DNA from: Nonomuraea rubra
GTDB taxonomy: Bacteria > Actinomycetota > Actinomycetes > Streptosporangiales > Streptosporangiaceae
Assembly: GCF_014207985.1 (NCBI RefSeq)
Contig: NZ_JACHMI010000001.1
Location: 10,213,001 to 10,277,000 of the forward strand
DNA length: 64,000 nt
Direction: 5' to 3'
The notes under the pieces were generated by a model. The model saw nothing but the letters and a program-made list of their open reading frames with translations. It made no database searches and was not told the origin of the DNA. Positions 1 to 8,425 of the stretch are shown here, piece after piece. Numbering within the stretch: the first letter of the stretch is position 1; every line of letters begins with the position of its first letter. The translations under genes and the position numbers were made by a program.

Positions 1-1
1 G

Positions 2-1033
2 GGTGTCGATGCCGGCGGCACGTCGTCGCGGGCGGCGCTGTTCACCATGGCGGGGGAGGTGCTGCGGCGCGGGGGCGCGGGCGGGGGCAACCCGGGGTCG
101 CTCGGCCGTGACCGGGCGGCCGCCAACCTGGAGGCGGCCGTGCGGGCTGCTCTGAATGGGGCCGCTCCGGGGCAGGTGGAGGCCGTGGTGATGGGAGTGG
201 CGGGCAGTCCGGAGGCGTGTGCGGCGCTGGCGGATCAGGTCTTCCGTAAGGTGCTGCCCGGGGTTCCGGTCGCGTCCGTGGGTGACGACGTCACCGCCTT
301 CGCCGCCGGGACGGCGGTGGCGTCCGGGAGCGTGCTGATCTCGGGGACGGGGGCGATCGCGGCAAAAATTATCGACCATCGGGCTGTCGCCACCGCCGAC
401 GGGTTCGGGTGGCAGCTCGGGGACGAGGGCTCGGCCTTCTGGCTCGGCCGCGCCGCCGCCCGCGCCACCATCCGCGCCCTCGCCACCGCTGACGAAGGTA
501 CGGCGGGTGGTGCAGGGGTGGTGATGGAACCCGGCGCGGCGGGCGGCGATGCGCCTGTGGCGGGACGCGACGTGGCCGGTGGGGGCGGTGGGATGGTGCC
601 GCTTGTCGTGCGGCACCTGCTGCCCGATGGGCCGGGCGCCGATCCGGTGGCGCGGCTGGCGGCGGCGGTGCACGCGCGGCCGCCGCTCGCGCTCGCCGAG
701 CTGGCGCCGCTGGTCAGCCAGGCGGCCGCGGCGGGTGATCCGATGGCGGTGGAAGTCGTGCGCGAGGCCGCGTCCCGGCTGGTGGCGACCTTGCGGAGCG
801 TGCACGACTCCGGGCCCGTGGTGCTGGCCGGGAGCGTGCTCACCAGCGAGGGGCCGGTGCGTGAGGCCGTCATCAGGCTGCTGGCGAGCGGGACCGCCCA
901 CGAGGTGGCCACGGCGGGCGATGCGGCCGGGGCGGCGGCCTGGTTGGCGGCGCGCCCGTTCCTGGGCCCGGACGAGTCACGGGCCCGCCATCAGCGCTTC
1001 GTCCATCCCGCCGCCGCGCGGCGCACGGCGTAA
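2..1033 (+). CDS. N-acetylglucosamine kinase-like BadF/BadG/BcrA/BcrD ATPase, 5' end missing
   Basis: The reading frame is open from the first bases of the window, so the true start lies upstream. The first visible residues GVDAGGTSSRAAL are the phosphate-binding DxGGT loop of the ASKHA fold, so only a few N-terminal residues are missing. Further on are the second phosphate loop (ISGTGAIA) and the GWQLGDEGSAFWLGR stretch typical of bacterial GlcNAc kinase-like proteins. The expected reaction is ATP-dependent phosphorylation of an amino sugar in the cytoplasm. A Gly/Ala-rich insert follows about residue 170. The family is clear; the exact sugar is not. Confidence 0.82.
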   Translation, partial: GVDAGGTSSRAALFTMAGEVLRRGGAGGGNPGSLGRDRAAANLEAAVRAALNGAAPGQVEAVVMGVAGSPEACAALADQVFRKVLPGVPVASVGDDVTAFAAGTAVASGSVLISGTGAIAAKIIDHRAVATADGFGWQLGDEGSAFWLGRAAARATIRALATADEGTAGGAGVVMEPGAAGGDAPVAGRDVAGGGGGMVPLVVRHLLPDGPGADPVARLAAAVHARPPLALAELAPLVSQAAAAGDPMAVEVVREAASRLVATLRSVHDSGPVVLAGSVLTSEGPVREAVIRLLASGTAHEVATAGDAAGAAAWLAARPFLGPDESRARHQRFVHPAAARRTA

Positions 1034-1060
1034 CCGAGGCCACCAGCATTTCACCCGATG

Positions 1061-2131
1061 TCACCGTACGAGCAGGGCCGCGCTCCCGTAGCTGCCGCCG
1101 AACCCCGTCACCAGCGCCACCTCACCCGCCGAGCGCAGCTCCCGCACGGCCTGGGCCACGTTGTTCAGCCCGTGCACGTACCCCTCGGACAGCAGCCCGC
1201 CGTGCGGGTTCACCCACGCGTGCCGCCGCTCCAGCAGGTACGCCCCCAGCTCCCCCCGCGCCACCAGCCCGAAGTCCTCCAGCTGCCTGGGCACCAGCCA
1301 CGAGTAGGCGTCGTACGGCACCGCCACGTCCACGTCCGACGGCCGCATGCCGGACGCCTCCCAGAGCATGGGCGCCACGTACGCCGAGAAGATCGCCGTG
1401 ACATCGGCCGCGCGGTCCATCGACGAGCAGCCGGGCCCGCCTCCGCGTACCACCGCCCGCACGCGCGGCCCGTCCAGCACGCCGCTGACCAGCAGGGCGC
1501 ACGCCCCGTCGGTCTCCTGGCAGCAGTCGACCGTGCGCAGCGGGGTGCAGACGTACGGCCTGGACAGGTAGTCGGCGAGTTCGAGCGGCTCGCGGCGCAG
1601 GGCGCGGGGGTTGGCCTTGGCGTTCTGCCTGGACTGGGCGACGACGGCGTGCAGGTGCTCGGCGGTGAGCCCGGTCTCGTGCAGGTAGCGGGTGGCGGCC
1701 AGGGCGAACAGCGGGATGGGGCCGGCCAGCCCGTACGTGTAGCGCTCCTGGGGGCCGGTGGAGACGGTGTTCATGCGCTTGCCGGAGCGGCCGTTGAGCG
1801 CCCGGTAGACGAGGATGTTGCGGGCCAGGCCGCAGTGGACGAGCATGGCGGCGTCGCCCAGGATCGAGGCCGCCTGCGTGCCGCCTCCCGCGATGTCGTT
1901 GTGCCAGCCGAGCCGTTCGATGCCGAGGGCCCTGGCGACCTGGACGACGGGCGCGGAGTCGTTCAGGTGGTAGCTGAGGACGGCGTCCACCTCGCGCGGC
2001 GCGATCCCGGCGTCCGCGCACGCGGCCCGGCACGCCTCGGCCGCCAGGTCCAGCTCGGTGCGGCCCGACTCCCTGCTCAGGGCCGTCATCCCGACCCCGG
2101 CCACGGCCGCCCGCCCCGCGAAGGGCTGCAT
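1061..2131 (-). CDS. Thiolase-fold lipid-transfer protein (Ltp2/SCP2-thiolase-like)
   Basis: 356 residues, thiolase superfamily of the lipid-transfer/SCP2 type. It has the N-terminal AAVAGVGMTALSRESGRTE segment, the middle HNDIAGGGTQAAS motif, and the C-terminal NPHGGLLSEGYVHGLNN motif with the conserved His. The usual nucleophilic Cys is not evident near residue 90, as in Ltp2-type retro-aldolases. Ltp2 proteins act with a DUF35 partner on CoA-linked side chains, and a DUF35 gene lies at 26024. The start has GGAGGAGGG in front of it. A candidate operator lies at 2195-2210, 64 bp upstream. Retro-aldolase activity is inference; a true thiolase is possible. Confidence 0.8.
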   Translation of the reverse strand: MQPFAGRAAVAGVGMTALSRESGRTELDLAAEACRAACADAGIAPREVDAVLSYHLNDSAPVVQVARALGIERLGWHNDIAGGGTQAASILGDAAMLVHCGLARNILVYRALNGRSGKRMNTVSTGPQERYTYGLAGPIPLFALAATRYLHETGLTAEHLHAVVAQSRQNAKANPRALRREPLELADYLSRPYVCTPLRTVDCCQETDGACALLVSGVLDGPRVRAVVRGGGPGCSSMDRAADVTAIFSAYVAPMLWEASGMRPSDVDVAVPYDAYSWLVPRQLEDFGLVARGELGAYLLERRHAWVNPHGGLLSEGYVHGLNNVAQAVRELRSAGEVALVTGFGGSYGSAALLVR

Positions 2132-2194
2132 GACCCTCCTCCCGCCCGAGCGCAGACTGATCGCCCGTCACGCTAGCCCCGCCGACGCGACAAG

Positions 2195-2210
2195 GCAAGC
2201 GCTTGCTTGG
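2195..2210. promoter_or_regulatory. Putative operator A of the CCWAGCG(NN)YGCTTGG family
   Basis: GCAAGCGCTTGCTTGG, with arms GCAAGCG and TGCTTGG around CT. It lies 64 bp upstream of the thiolase-like gene and matches the 7-2-7 inverted repeat found at 15678, 23911, 25999, 36534, 45670 and 45739. Binding by a TetR-type repressor is inference. Confidence 0.5.
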
Positions 2211-2217
2211 CATTGAG

Positions 2218-2283
2218 CAGCGCACCCCAGGATCACCGGCAGCGCACCTCGGGATCACTGACAGCACATCCCGGCACCGCCGG
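2218..2283. repeat. Three imperfect 22-bp tandem repeats
   Basis: Units at 2218-2239, 2240-2261 and 2262-2283 all begin CAGC(G/A)CA and share a CC..GGATCAC-like middle. The first two are closest; the third is more diverged. They lie directly beside operator A in non-coding DNA. Role unknown. Confidence 0.6.
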
Positions 2284-2535
2284 CGGCGCGACCTCCGGAC
2301 CACCCCCTCACCTCACCGAATTTCGGGCGGCCACAATGACGCCATTTCCCGCCCGGCGACATTCGCCGCACATCCCGGCTTATCGCCGCCCAACCCGCCT
2401 GACCTGCACAGAACCACGAATAGCAGGAAATATCCGTGCATATAGGTGACTGGACATCTTCACGGAAGCTAGCCCCTCTTGTAATACGGAGGTGTGATCT
2501 CCCGATAGCTCATCATCATTACGCCGAGGTGAGCG

Positions 2536-3384
2536 ATGGATCTACGCTATGTCCGGTACGCGATGGCGATCGCACGAGCAGGCAGCCTCCGCCGGGCCGC
2601 CGCGTCGCTGCACATCGCTCAGCCGACGCTGTCGGAGCAGCTCAGAGCGCTGGAGAAGGAGATCGGCGTCGAGCTGTTCAGCCGCTCGTCGAGCGGGGTG
2701 ACGCTGACCGAGGCGGGTGAGGCGTTCCTGGCCCAGGCGACCGTCGCCCTCGACGCCTTCGAGCGGGCCGTGGCCGCCGCCAGGTGCACGGGCGAGACCT
2801 CCCGCCTGGGCGTGGCCGACGGCCTGGCGGACGTCGCCGCCCGGCTGCTCTCCCAGCTCCACACCGGCCGCCTGCGCATGGCGCCCATGGGCACGGCCGA
2901 GCAGATCGTCTCGATCGCGGACGGCGCCCTCCAGGCGGGGCTCGGGTACGCGCCCGGCTCGCTGCCGCGCGGGGTGGGCCGCATGCTGATCCAGCGTTTC
3001 CCGGTGCGCGCGCTGCTGCACCGGGAGCACCACCTGGCGCAGCACGAGGCGCTGTCGCTGTCGGACCTGGCGGGCGAGCCGCTGATCATGCCGGAGTCCG
3101 ACGCCGTGGCCGGGGCCCGCCGGTTCCTGGAGGCCTTCGTACGCCAGCGCCTGCACCCCCGCCTGGGCCCGTCGGCGGCCGGCCACGACCTGGTCGTCAA
3201 CATGGTGAAGGAGGGCACGGGTTACGCTTTGTGCGTGCGCGAGGGCACGACGGTGCCCGGCACCCTGGTGTTCGTCCCGATCAAGGAGGACGTGCCGCCG
3301 CTGGAGGTGGTCTTCCTGTGGAACCGCCAGGCCGACGTGCACGAGCTGGTGAGCGCGGCCCGGCATCTGGCACGTTCTGGATAG
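2536..3384 (+). CDS. LysR-family transcriptional regulator
   Basis: 282 residues. The N-terminal winged helix-turn-helix (about residues 1-60: MDLRYVRYAMAIARAGSLRR, AASLHIAQPTLSEQLRALEK, GVELFSR) is a classic LysR DNA-binding domain, followed by a periplasmic-binding-protein-like effector domain. A GAGGTGAG ribosome site precedes the ATG. It is divergent from the thiolase-like gene and followed after 15 bp by a MerR gene on the same strand. LysR proteins commonly regulate a divergent neighbour, so the thiolase is a possible target, but the palindrome there looks like a different regulator type. Confidence 0.9.
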   Translation: MDLRYVRYAMAIARAGSLRRAAASLHIAQPTLSEQLRALEKEIGVELFSRSSSGVTLTEAGEAFLAQATVALDAFERAVAAARCTGETSRLGVADGLADVAARLLSQLHTGRLRMAPMGTAEQIVSIADGALQAGLGYAPGSLPRGVGRMLIQRFPVRALLHREHHLAQHEALSLSDLAGEPLIMPESDAVAGARRFLEAFVRQRLHPRLGPSAAGHDLVVNMVKEGTGYALCVREGTTVPGTLVFVPIKEDVPPLEVVFLWNRQADVHELVSAARHLARSG

Positions 3385-3399
3385 CATTATTATCTAACG

Positions 3400-4020
3400 A
3401 TGCGGATCTCCGAACTCAGCGCCAGGTCAGGGGTGGCCATCCCCACGATCAAGTACTACCTCCGTGAAGGCATGCTCCACCAGGGCGAGCAGACGGCAGC
3501 GACCAGGGCCGAGTACGACGAGACGCACCTGCGCAGGCTCCGCCTGATCCGGGCCCTGCTCGACGTGGGCCGGCTCTCCGTGGCCTCGATCAAGAAGATC
3601 GTGGCCGCCGTCGAGGACGAGTCGCTGCCCGTCCACCAGATGCTGGGGACCGCCCACTGGGCGCTCAGCCCGGCCGTCGAGCCCGAGCCCGGCGAGGAGT
3701 GGCAGGCCGCCCGCGCCGAGGTGGACACGCTCGTCGCGGACCTGGGCTGGGACGTGCACCCCGACGCCCCCACCCGGGACGAGCTGGCCCAGACGCTGGT
3801 CAGGATGCGCCAGCTCGGCCTGGCCGTCGACCTGGCGCCGTACGTGGAGGTGGCGCGGAAGCTGGTGGCGGAGGTGGAGATGGACAGCATCCCGTTCGAC
3901 GGCCCGCGCGACGCCGCCGTGGAGGCGCTGGTCCTCGGCACGGTCCTGTACGGCAGGGCGCTCGACACGCTGCGCCGCATGGCCCACGAGTCGGAGTCGG
4001 CCAAGCGCCTGGCCCGCTGA
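3400..4020 (+). CDS. MerR-family transcriptional regulator
   Basis: 206 residues. The N-terminal MerR winged helix is clear: MRISELSARSGVAIPTIKYY, then REGML, ending about residue 75. A helical C-terminal region follows without obvious metal-binding cysteines, so the ligand is unknown. The gene starts 15 bp after the LysR gene. An AT-rich TATTATCT element sits just before the ATG and there is no good Shine-Dalgarno sequence, so a leaderless transcript is plausible. Confidence 0.88.
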   Translation: MRISELSARSGVAIPTIKYYLREGMLHQGEQTAATRAEYDETHLRRLRLIRALLDVGRLSVASIKKIVAAVEDESLPVHQMLGTAHWALSPAVEPEPGEEWQAARAEVDTLVADLGWDVHPDAPTRDELAQTLVRMRQLGLAVDLAPYVEVARKLVAEVEMDSIPFDGPRDAAVEALVLGTVLYGRALDTLRRMAHESESAKRLAR

Positions 4021-4035
4021 GCGCGGCCCGGTACT

Positions 4036-4917
4036 TCAGACGAGGCCGTTCGCCCGCAGGATCCGCACGGCGTTGACCGTGGCGGCGCCGCGCCACTCCA
4101 GCGACCCGGCCGGTGAGATCCGCGCGTAGTCCACGGTCCACCCGCCGTCGTCCTGCTGCTCCCCCGCCAGCCTGACGAGGTCGGCCGCGATCACCTCGGG
4201 GTCGAACAGGTCGCGGGCCGGCCGCCCGGGGAGCGGGGCGAAGTCCAGCGGGCGCAGGGCCTCGTTCTCGGTGCCGCCGGCGACGGGCACCCGGCCGTCC
4301 TCGGGGATGCGGCCGCCGAGCCGCTTGAGCAGGCCGGCCGTACGGGGGTCGTCCACCGAGTCGAGGAAGTGCACCGCGAAGAGCAGCACGTACGCGGACG
4401 GCGGCTCCTCCAGCGCCTGGATCGTGCCGAGGCAGTAACGCGTGGCCTTCTCCAGCCACGGATGCGCGGCCACGGCCGGGTCGTGGGCGGCCACGCGGTG
4501 GGCGGCGGCCGCGGTGACGGCGGTGATCTGCAGGGACGAGGTGGTCGCGTCGCCGCCCGCCCACCAGGGCGCGGTCGCCGTGGAGAGCGTCAGCGGCAGC
4601 GAGAACGGCAGCCCGCCGTCGGGCAGCGTCACCGAGTCCAGCCAGTCGCACAGCGCCGCGGCGTGCGGCGAGGTGACCGGGCCGATCTCCTCGAACGCCT
4701 CGAAGGCGTGCAGCGCCGCACCCGGCTGGCTCTCGGGCGAGCGCAGGTCGGGCTCCAGCCCCCAGCCGTAGCCGCCGTCGGCGTTGCGGTATCCCTCCAG
4801 GGCCGCCAGCACGCCGGCCGCGTCGCCCGCCCCGGTGAGCAGGTCGTAGCGGCGGCGGTCGAGGACACGCCCGTGCCCGGCCAGGAAGCCCGGGATCAGG
4901 GAAAGGTTCACGTTCAT
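4036..4917 (-). CDS. Alpha/alpha-toroid (prenyltransferase/squalene-oxidase-repeat-like) protein
   Basis: 293 residues from the ATG of MNVNLSLIPGFLAGHGRVLD; the frame is open further upstream, but that part overlaps a divergent gene. Repeats of the form L..YRNADGGYGWGLEPD and QQDDGGWTVDYARIS are the QW-like repeats of terpenoid-cyclase/prenyltransferase toroids. No DxDD or DDxxD catalytic motif is obvious, so enzymatic function is doubtful. No signal peptide. It is convergent with the MerR gene and divergent from the PPOX gene. Function unknown. Confidence 0.75.
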   Translation of the reverse strand: MNVNLSLIPGFLAGHGRVLDRRRYDLLTGAGDAAGVLAALEGYRNADGGYGWGLEPDLRSPESQPGAALHAFEAFEEIGPVTSPHAAALCDWLDSVTLPDGGLPFSLPLTLSTATAPWWAGGDATTSSLQITAVTAAAAHRVAAHDPAVAAHPWLEKATRYCLGTIQALEEPPSAYVLLFAVHFLDSVDDPRTAGLLKRLGGRIPEDGRVPVAGGTENEALRPLDFAPLPGRPARDLFDPEVIAADLVRLAGEQQDDGGWTVDYARISPAGSLEWRGAATVNAVRILRANGLV

Positions 4918-4966
4918 GCGGTCATCGTGCCCAGATCGGCGCCTCCCGGTCTTGTAGGTTCCGGAC

Positions 4967-5377
4967 ATGGCGTTCGACGCGCAGGCGAGGTTCCGCTCCG
5001 CGAAGGTGGCCCGGCTGGCGTGGGCCGGCCCCGACGGCGCGCCGCGCCTGGTGCCCATCACGTACGCGCTGCTCGGCGCGAGGATCGTGACGGCGGTGGA
5101 CCACAAGCCGAAGACCACCACCCACCTCAGGCGGCTGAGCCACATCAGGGCCAACCCCGCCGTGAGCGTGCTCGCCGACCACTACGAGGACGACTGGACC
5201 CGGCTGTGGTGGGTGCGGGCCGACGGGCGGGCCGTCGTCCTGGAGCAGGGGGACGACCGCGAGCGGGCGCTCGACGCGCTGGTGGCCAGGTACGCGCAGT
5301 ACCGCGAGCGCCGGCCCGCCGGCCCCGCCATCCTCGTCGAGGTGACCAGGTGGAGCGGCTGGGCCGCTACTCCGTGA
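4967..5377 (+). CDS. PPOX-class (F420-type) split-barrel flavoprotein
   Basis: 136 residues with the split beta-barrel pattern of pyridoxamine-phosphate-oxidase-like proteins. It has an N-terminal helix (ARFRSAKVARLAWAG), the PRLVPITYAL strand pair, then VDHKPKTTTHLRRLSHIRAN, which in this family binds the flavin or F420 phosphate, and a WWVRADGRA strand. It resembles the actinobacterial F420-dependent PPOX family. Substrate unknown. Its 3' end overlaps the convergent ThuA gene by 11 bp. Confidence 0.82.
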   Translation: MAFDAQARFRSAKVARLAWAGPDGAPRLVPITYALLGARIVTAVDHKPKTTTHLRRLSHIRANPAVSVLADHYEDDWTRLWWVRADGRAVVLEQGDDRERALDALVARYAQYRERRPAGPAILVEVTRWSGWAATP

Positions 5378-6041
5378 TCGTGACCGGCCGCTTGAGCAGC
5401 CACAGCGCCGCCCGCTGCAGCAGCGTCCGGTGGATCTCGTTGTCGTAGGAGCGGGTGTCGTGGCCCAGCGCGTCGTAGAGGACCCGGCCGCGCCGCACCG
5501 GCCGCGCCCAGATCAGCGGCTGGCCGTTCGAGGAGGCCAGCGGCTCGACGTCGGGCAGCACGTCGAGGTCGCTGTAGACCTCGTCCACCACGTCGAAGTC
5601 GCGCAGCCCGTCGACCACCGGATGCTCGCCGTGCACCCGCACGCCGGTCCAGCCCAGCGGCGGGTGGTGGGACTTGGGCCAGGTCCAGCAGCCGCCCAGG
5701 ACGCGCGGCCAGCCCTGCCAGTCGTCGAAGCAGATCGACGCCGAGTGCATGCACAGCAGCCCGCCGCCCCGGTCGAGGTGGTCGAGGAGGGTGGTGCGGG
5801 CCTGTGCCGGCAAGGCGAAGCCCCACTCGTCGCGCAGGTCGGCGAAGCGGTCCTGGTCCATCTGCCAGCGCAGCGCGTTGACGGTGATGAGCTGGACCTC
5901 CGACGGCTCGCTGAGCGCGCCCGCGATGTCCTCGGTGATCTCCGACTCGACCCCCACCTCGGCCAGCACCTCCGCGAGGGCGGCCGATGTGGCGGCGAAG
6001 TCATGGAACAGGCCTCCTGACAGGATTAGATTTCTCGCCAC
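5367..6041 (-). CDS. ThuA-domain protein
   Basis: 224 residues with a GTG start (VARNLILSGGLFHDF). It has the class I glutamine-amidotransferase-like fold of ThuA proteins: LILSGG..HDF at the N terminus, GGGLLCMHSASICFDDWQGW in the middle, HHPPLGW and HPVVDGLRDFDVVDEVYSDL, and finally RGRVLYDALGHDTRSYDN. ThuA proteins are linked to trehalose or other disaccharide metabolism, but their reaction is poorly defined. It ends inside the PPOX gene and starts 92 bp from the sigma-factor start. Confidence 0.85.
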   Translation of the reverse strand: MARNLILSGGLFHDFAATSAALAEVLAEVGVESEITEDIAGALSEPSEVQLITVNALRWQMDQDRFADLRDEWGFALPAQARTTLLDHLDRGGGLLCMHSASICFDDWQGWPRVLGGCWTWPKSHHPPLGWTGVRVHGEHPVVDGLRDFDVVDEVYSDLDVLPDVEPLASSNGQPLIWARPVRRGRVLYDALGHDTRSYDNEIHRTLLQRAALWLLKRPVTITE

Positions 6042-6132
6042 TTGCCCAGCTCATCATGCTTACCGCTGGTTTTCTACCCGTTGGCCGGGAAACCAGCGGC
6101 CCCCGGGGCGCCTCCCGCTCCTGGGACAGGGC

Positions 6133-6993
6133 ATGATGCCGGTCGTGGACGACTTCGAGGAGCACAGGCCCATGCTGCTCGGGCTGGCCTACCGCCTGCT
6201 CGGCAGCATGTGGGACGCCGAGGACGTGGTGCAGGAGGCCTGGCTGCGCTGGCAGGCCACCGACCACGCCGAGATCAGGGAGCCGCGGGCGTTCCTGGTG
6301 ACCGTGGTCTCGCGGCTGGCGCTCGACCAGCTCCGCTCCGCGCGGGTCAAGCGGGAGGCCTACACGGGGCCGTGGCTGCCGGAGCCGGTCGAGACCGCGC
6401 AGGCGGGGCCGCTGGACACGGCGGAGCTGCGCGACACGGTCTCGTACGCGACGCTGCACATGATGGAGCGGCTCTCGCCGCCGGAGCGGGCGGTGTTCGT
6501 GCTGCGGGAGGCGTTCGAGCTGCCGTACGACGAGATCGCCGAGATCGTCGGCTCCTCCGTCGCGAACGCCAGGCAGCTGCACCACCGGGCCTCCGTACGG
6601 CTGGCCGAGGGGCGTGACCGGTTCCGCCCGTCCAGCGAGGAGCACGCGGAGCTGCTGAGGACGTTCATGCGGGCGGCCGGCGGCGGCGACCTGGCCGCGC
6701 TCACCGAGCTGCTGCACGAGGACGTCGTGTCCTACAACGACGGCGGCGGCAAGGTCAGGGCGGCGCTGCGGCCGATCGTCGGCCGGGCCAAGGTGGCCTC
6801 GTTCCTGCTCGCGCTGGTCGCGCGCTACGACTACAAGCAGGTACGAATGGTCGAGGTCAACGGCCTGCCCGCCGTCGCCACCCAGGTGGGCGGGCACCAG
6901 CAGCTCGTCATGATCGGCATCAGGGACGGCCGCATCAGCGAGATCTACGGCGTGCTGAACCCCGACAAGCTGACACACGTGCACCTGACCTGA
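6133..6993 (+). CDS. ECF41-type RNA polymerase sigma factor (SigJ-like) with SnoaL-like C-terminal domain
   Basis: 286 residues from the first of two adjacent ATGs; GGGACAGGG lies upstream. Sigma region 2 is about residues 5-75 (AYRLLGSMWDAEDVVQEAWL) and region 4 about 110-165 (PPERAVFVLREAFELPYDEI). The linker carries GPWLPEPV. The NTF2/SnoaL-like C-terminal domain carries DGGGK and ends with NPDKL. These three motifs are hallmarks of group ECF41, where the C-terminal domain tunes activity and no anti-sigma factor is needed. ECF41 genes usually sit beside a target oxidoreductase; here an SDR follows 23 bp downstream. Confidence 0.92.
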   Translation: MMPVVDDFEEHRPMLLGLAYRLLGSMWDAEDVVQEAWLRWQATDHAEIREPRAFLVTVVSRLALDQLRSARVKREAYTGPWLPEPVETAQAGPLDTAELRDTVSYATLHMMERLSPPERAVFVLREAFELPYDEIAEIVGSSVANARQLHHRASVRLAEGRDRFRPSSEEHAELLRTFMRAAGGGDLAALTELLHEDVVSYNDGGGKVRAALRPIVGRAKVASFLLALVARYDYKQVRMVEVNGLPAVATQVGGHQQLVMIGIRDGRISEIYGVLNPDKLTHVHLT

Positions 6994-7003
6994 GCGGGCG
7001 ATC

Positions 7004-7009
7004 TATAGT
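7004..7009 (+). promoter_or_regulatory. Probable -10 element of a leaderless promoter
   Basis: TATAGT is followed by 7 bp and then the ATG of the SDR gene at 7017. There is no Shine-Dalgarno sequence between, so transcription probably begins at or next to the ATG. No good -35 hexamer is visible at the usual distance. Confidence 0.45.
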
Positions 7010-7016
7010 CGCCCCT

Positions 7017-7778
7017 ATGGATCTCGGCATCGCTGGCAAGGTCGCACTCGTCACCGGCGGCAGCGCGGGCCTCGGGCTCGCCGCCGCCAAGAGCCTGGCG
7101 CGGGAGGGCTGCGACGTGTGCGTCAGCGCCCGCGACCCGGAGAAGCTCGCGGACGCGGTGGTGGAGCTGCAGGAGTTCGGCAAGGTCGTGCACGCGGTGC
7201 TGGCCGACGTGGAGGATCCGGCCGCCGCCCGGCGGCTGGCCGAGGAGACGCGCGACGTGCTCGGGCCCGTCGACATCCTCGTCGCGAACGCGGGCGGGCC
7301 GCCGGCGGGCCGGTTCGACGCGGTCGGGCTCGACGACTGGGACGTGGCCGTCCAGCGCAACCTGCTCGGCACCGTACGCCTGGTGCACGCGGTGCTGCCG
7401 GAGATGCGCTCGCGCGGCTGGGGCCGGATCGTCACGATCACCAGCAGGTCGGCCAGGGAGGCGCTGGACAACCTGGCGCTGTCGAACGCCATGCGCTCCG
7501 CGGTCGCCGGCGTCGTGCGCACGCTGGCCCGCGAGGTGGGGCGCGACGGCGTACGCGTCAACAACGTCATGCCGGGCCCCATCGAGACCGAGCGGCTGCG
7601 CGAGCTGTCGGGCAGCGAGGAGGCGCTGCGCGAGCGGGGCGAGAGCGTGCCGGTGGGCCGCATCGGGCGGCCGGAGGAGGTGGGCGACGTGGTGGCGTTC
7701 CTGGCCAGCGAGCGGGCGTCGTTCGTGAACGGGGTCTCGCTGCTGGTGGACGGCGGGGAGAGCCGCGTCATCTCCTGA
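7017..7778 (+). CDS. SDR-family protein with atypical active site
   Basis: 253 residues. The Rossmann signature TGGSAGLG (about residues 12-19), the NAGG motif and the catalytic-serine strand (VTITSRSA) are present. The usual catalytic Tyr-x-x-x-Lys is replaced by LALSNAMRSAVAG, so both Tyr and Lys are missing. A subgroup of FabG-like SDRs shares this LSNAxR form, so it is probably a family trait. The C terminus (ASFVNGVSLLVDGGESR) is normal. It follows the ECF41 sigma gene and overlaps the convergent TetR gene by 11 bp. Confidence 0.85.
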   Translation: MDLGIAGKVALVTGGSAGLGLAAAKSLAREGCDVCVSARDPEKLADAVVELQEFGKVVHAVLADVEDPAAARRLAEETRDVLGPVDILVANAGGPPAGRFDAVGLDDWDVAVQRNLLGTVRLVHAVLPEMRSRGWGRIVTITSRSAREALDNLALSNAMRSAVAGVVRTLAREVGRDGVRVNNVMPGPIETERLRELSGSEEALRERGESVPVGRIGRPEEVGDVVAFLASERASFVNGVSLLVDGGESRVIS

Positions 7779-8340
7779 ACAGGGTGTCGACGATCGAGGC
7801 GGCCCAGGTGGCGTCGTCGTCGGGCAGGTCCACGAAGTGCGACAGGTTCGCCCGGTGGAAGCAGGCGCCCATCAGCAGGGACGCGGCGGCGCCCGGGTCG
7901 AGGCCCGGCTCGACCCGGCCCGCCTCCCGCTCCGCCCGCAGGATCTCGGCCAGCGCCTGCACCGGCAGGTGCGGGCCCAGGTCGTTCTTGGCCAGCATGC
8001 TCCTGAACCCGGCCATGAGCGGCGGATCGCCCAGCACGCCTCCGGCGACGGCCATGGCCCTGCTGTAGAACTCCAGGGCCATGCCCGCGAACTCGACGAG
8101 GTTGGCCCTGAGGTCCCCCTGCCCCACGCCGAGCCGCAGCTTCGCCAGGGCGGGGCCGAGCGCGGGCATGCGCTCCAGCAGCACGGCGAGGAAGAGCTCC
8201 TCCTTGTTCGCGAAGTGCTTGTAGAGCAGCGCCTCGGAGCAGGAGGCCCGCTGGGCGATGCGCTTGGTGGTGGCCCCCGCGATGCCGAACTCGTGAATCG
8301 CCTGCTCAGCCGCGTCGATGATGCGGTCGCGTGTGCCCAT
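7768..8340 (-). CDS. TetR/AcrR-family transcriptional regulator
   Basis: 190 residues from the ATG of MGTRDRIIDAAEQAIHEFG; a possible start 9 codons upstream looks less natural. The N-terminal HTH (TTKRIAQRASCSEALLYKHF, then ANKEELF) is typical. The C-terminal ligand domain (about residues 60-190) is unassigned. It diverges from the response-regulator/flavin-reductase gene with an 85-bp gap in which I see no clear palindrome. Its target is unknown. Confidence 0.88.
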   Translation of the reverse strand: MGTRDRIIDAAEQAIHEFGIAGATTKRIAQRASCSEALLYKHFANKEELFLAVLLERMPALGPALAKLRLGVGQGDLRANLVEFAGMALEFYSRAMAVAGGVLGDPPLMAGFRSMLAKNDLGPHLPVQALAEILRAEREAGRVEPGLDPGAAASLLMGACFHRANLSHFVDLPDDDATWAASIVDTLFRR

Positions 8341-8425
8341 CCGCCCATGATATGAGCGCGTGCCCACTCACACGGGGGGACATGACATCCTCTGAGGAGG
8401 AAGACCTTGAAGAAGGGCGTGGGGC

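Larger units (their letters stand above)
2132..2535. other. 404-bp divergent intergenic region with operator and tandem repeats
   Basis: Separates the thiolase-like gene (leftward) from the LysR gene (rightward). It holds an inverted repeat (2195-2210), three imperfect 22-bp tandem units (2218-2283) and a less GC-rich stretch (about 2340-2530) with a TAATAC at about 2480 that could be a -10 element for the LysR gene. No convincing small gene is seen. Confidence 0.5.

Noticed and set aside
1058..2176. Plus-strand frame opposite the thiolase-like gene
   Set aside because: Arg/Gly/Val/His-rich translation without any motif; the minus-strand thiolase fold explains the region.
2195..2210. KstR2-type steroid operator
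   Set aside because: The spacing differs: KstR2 sites have CAAG and CTTG two bases apart, while most copies here have six bases between them. The family of the binding protein is left open.
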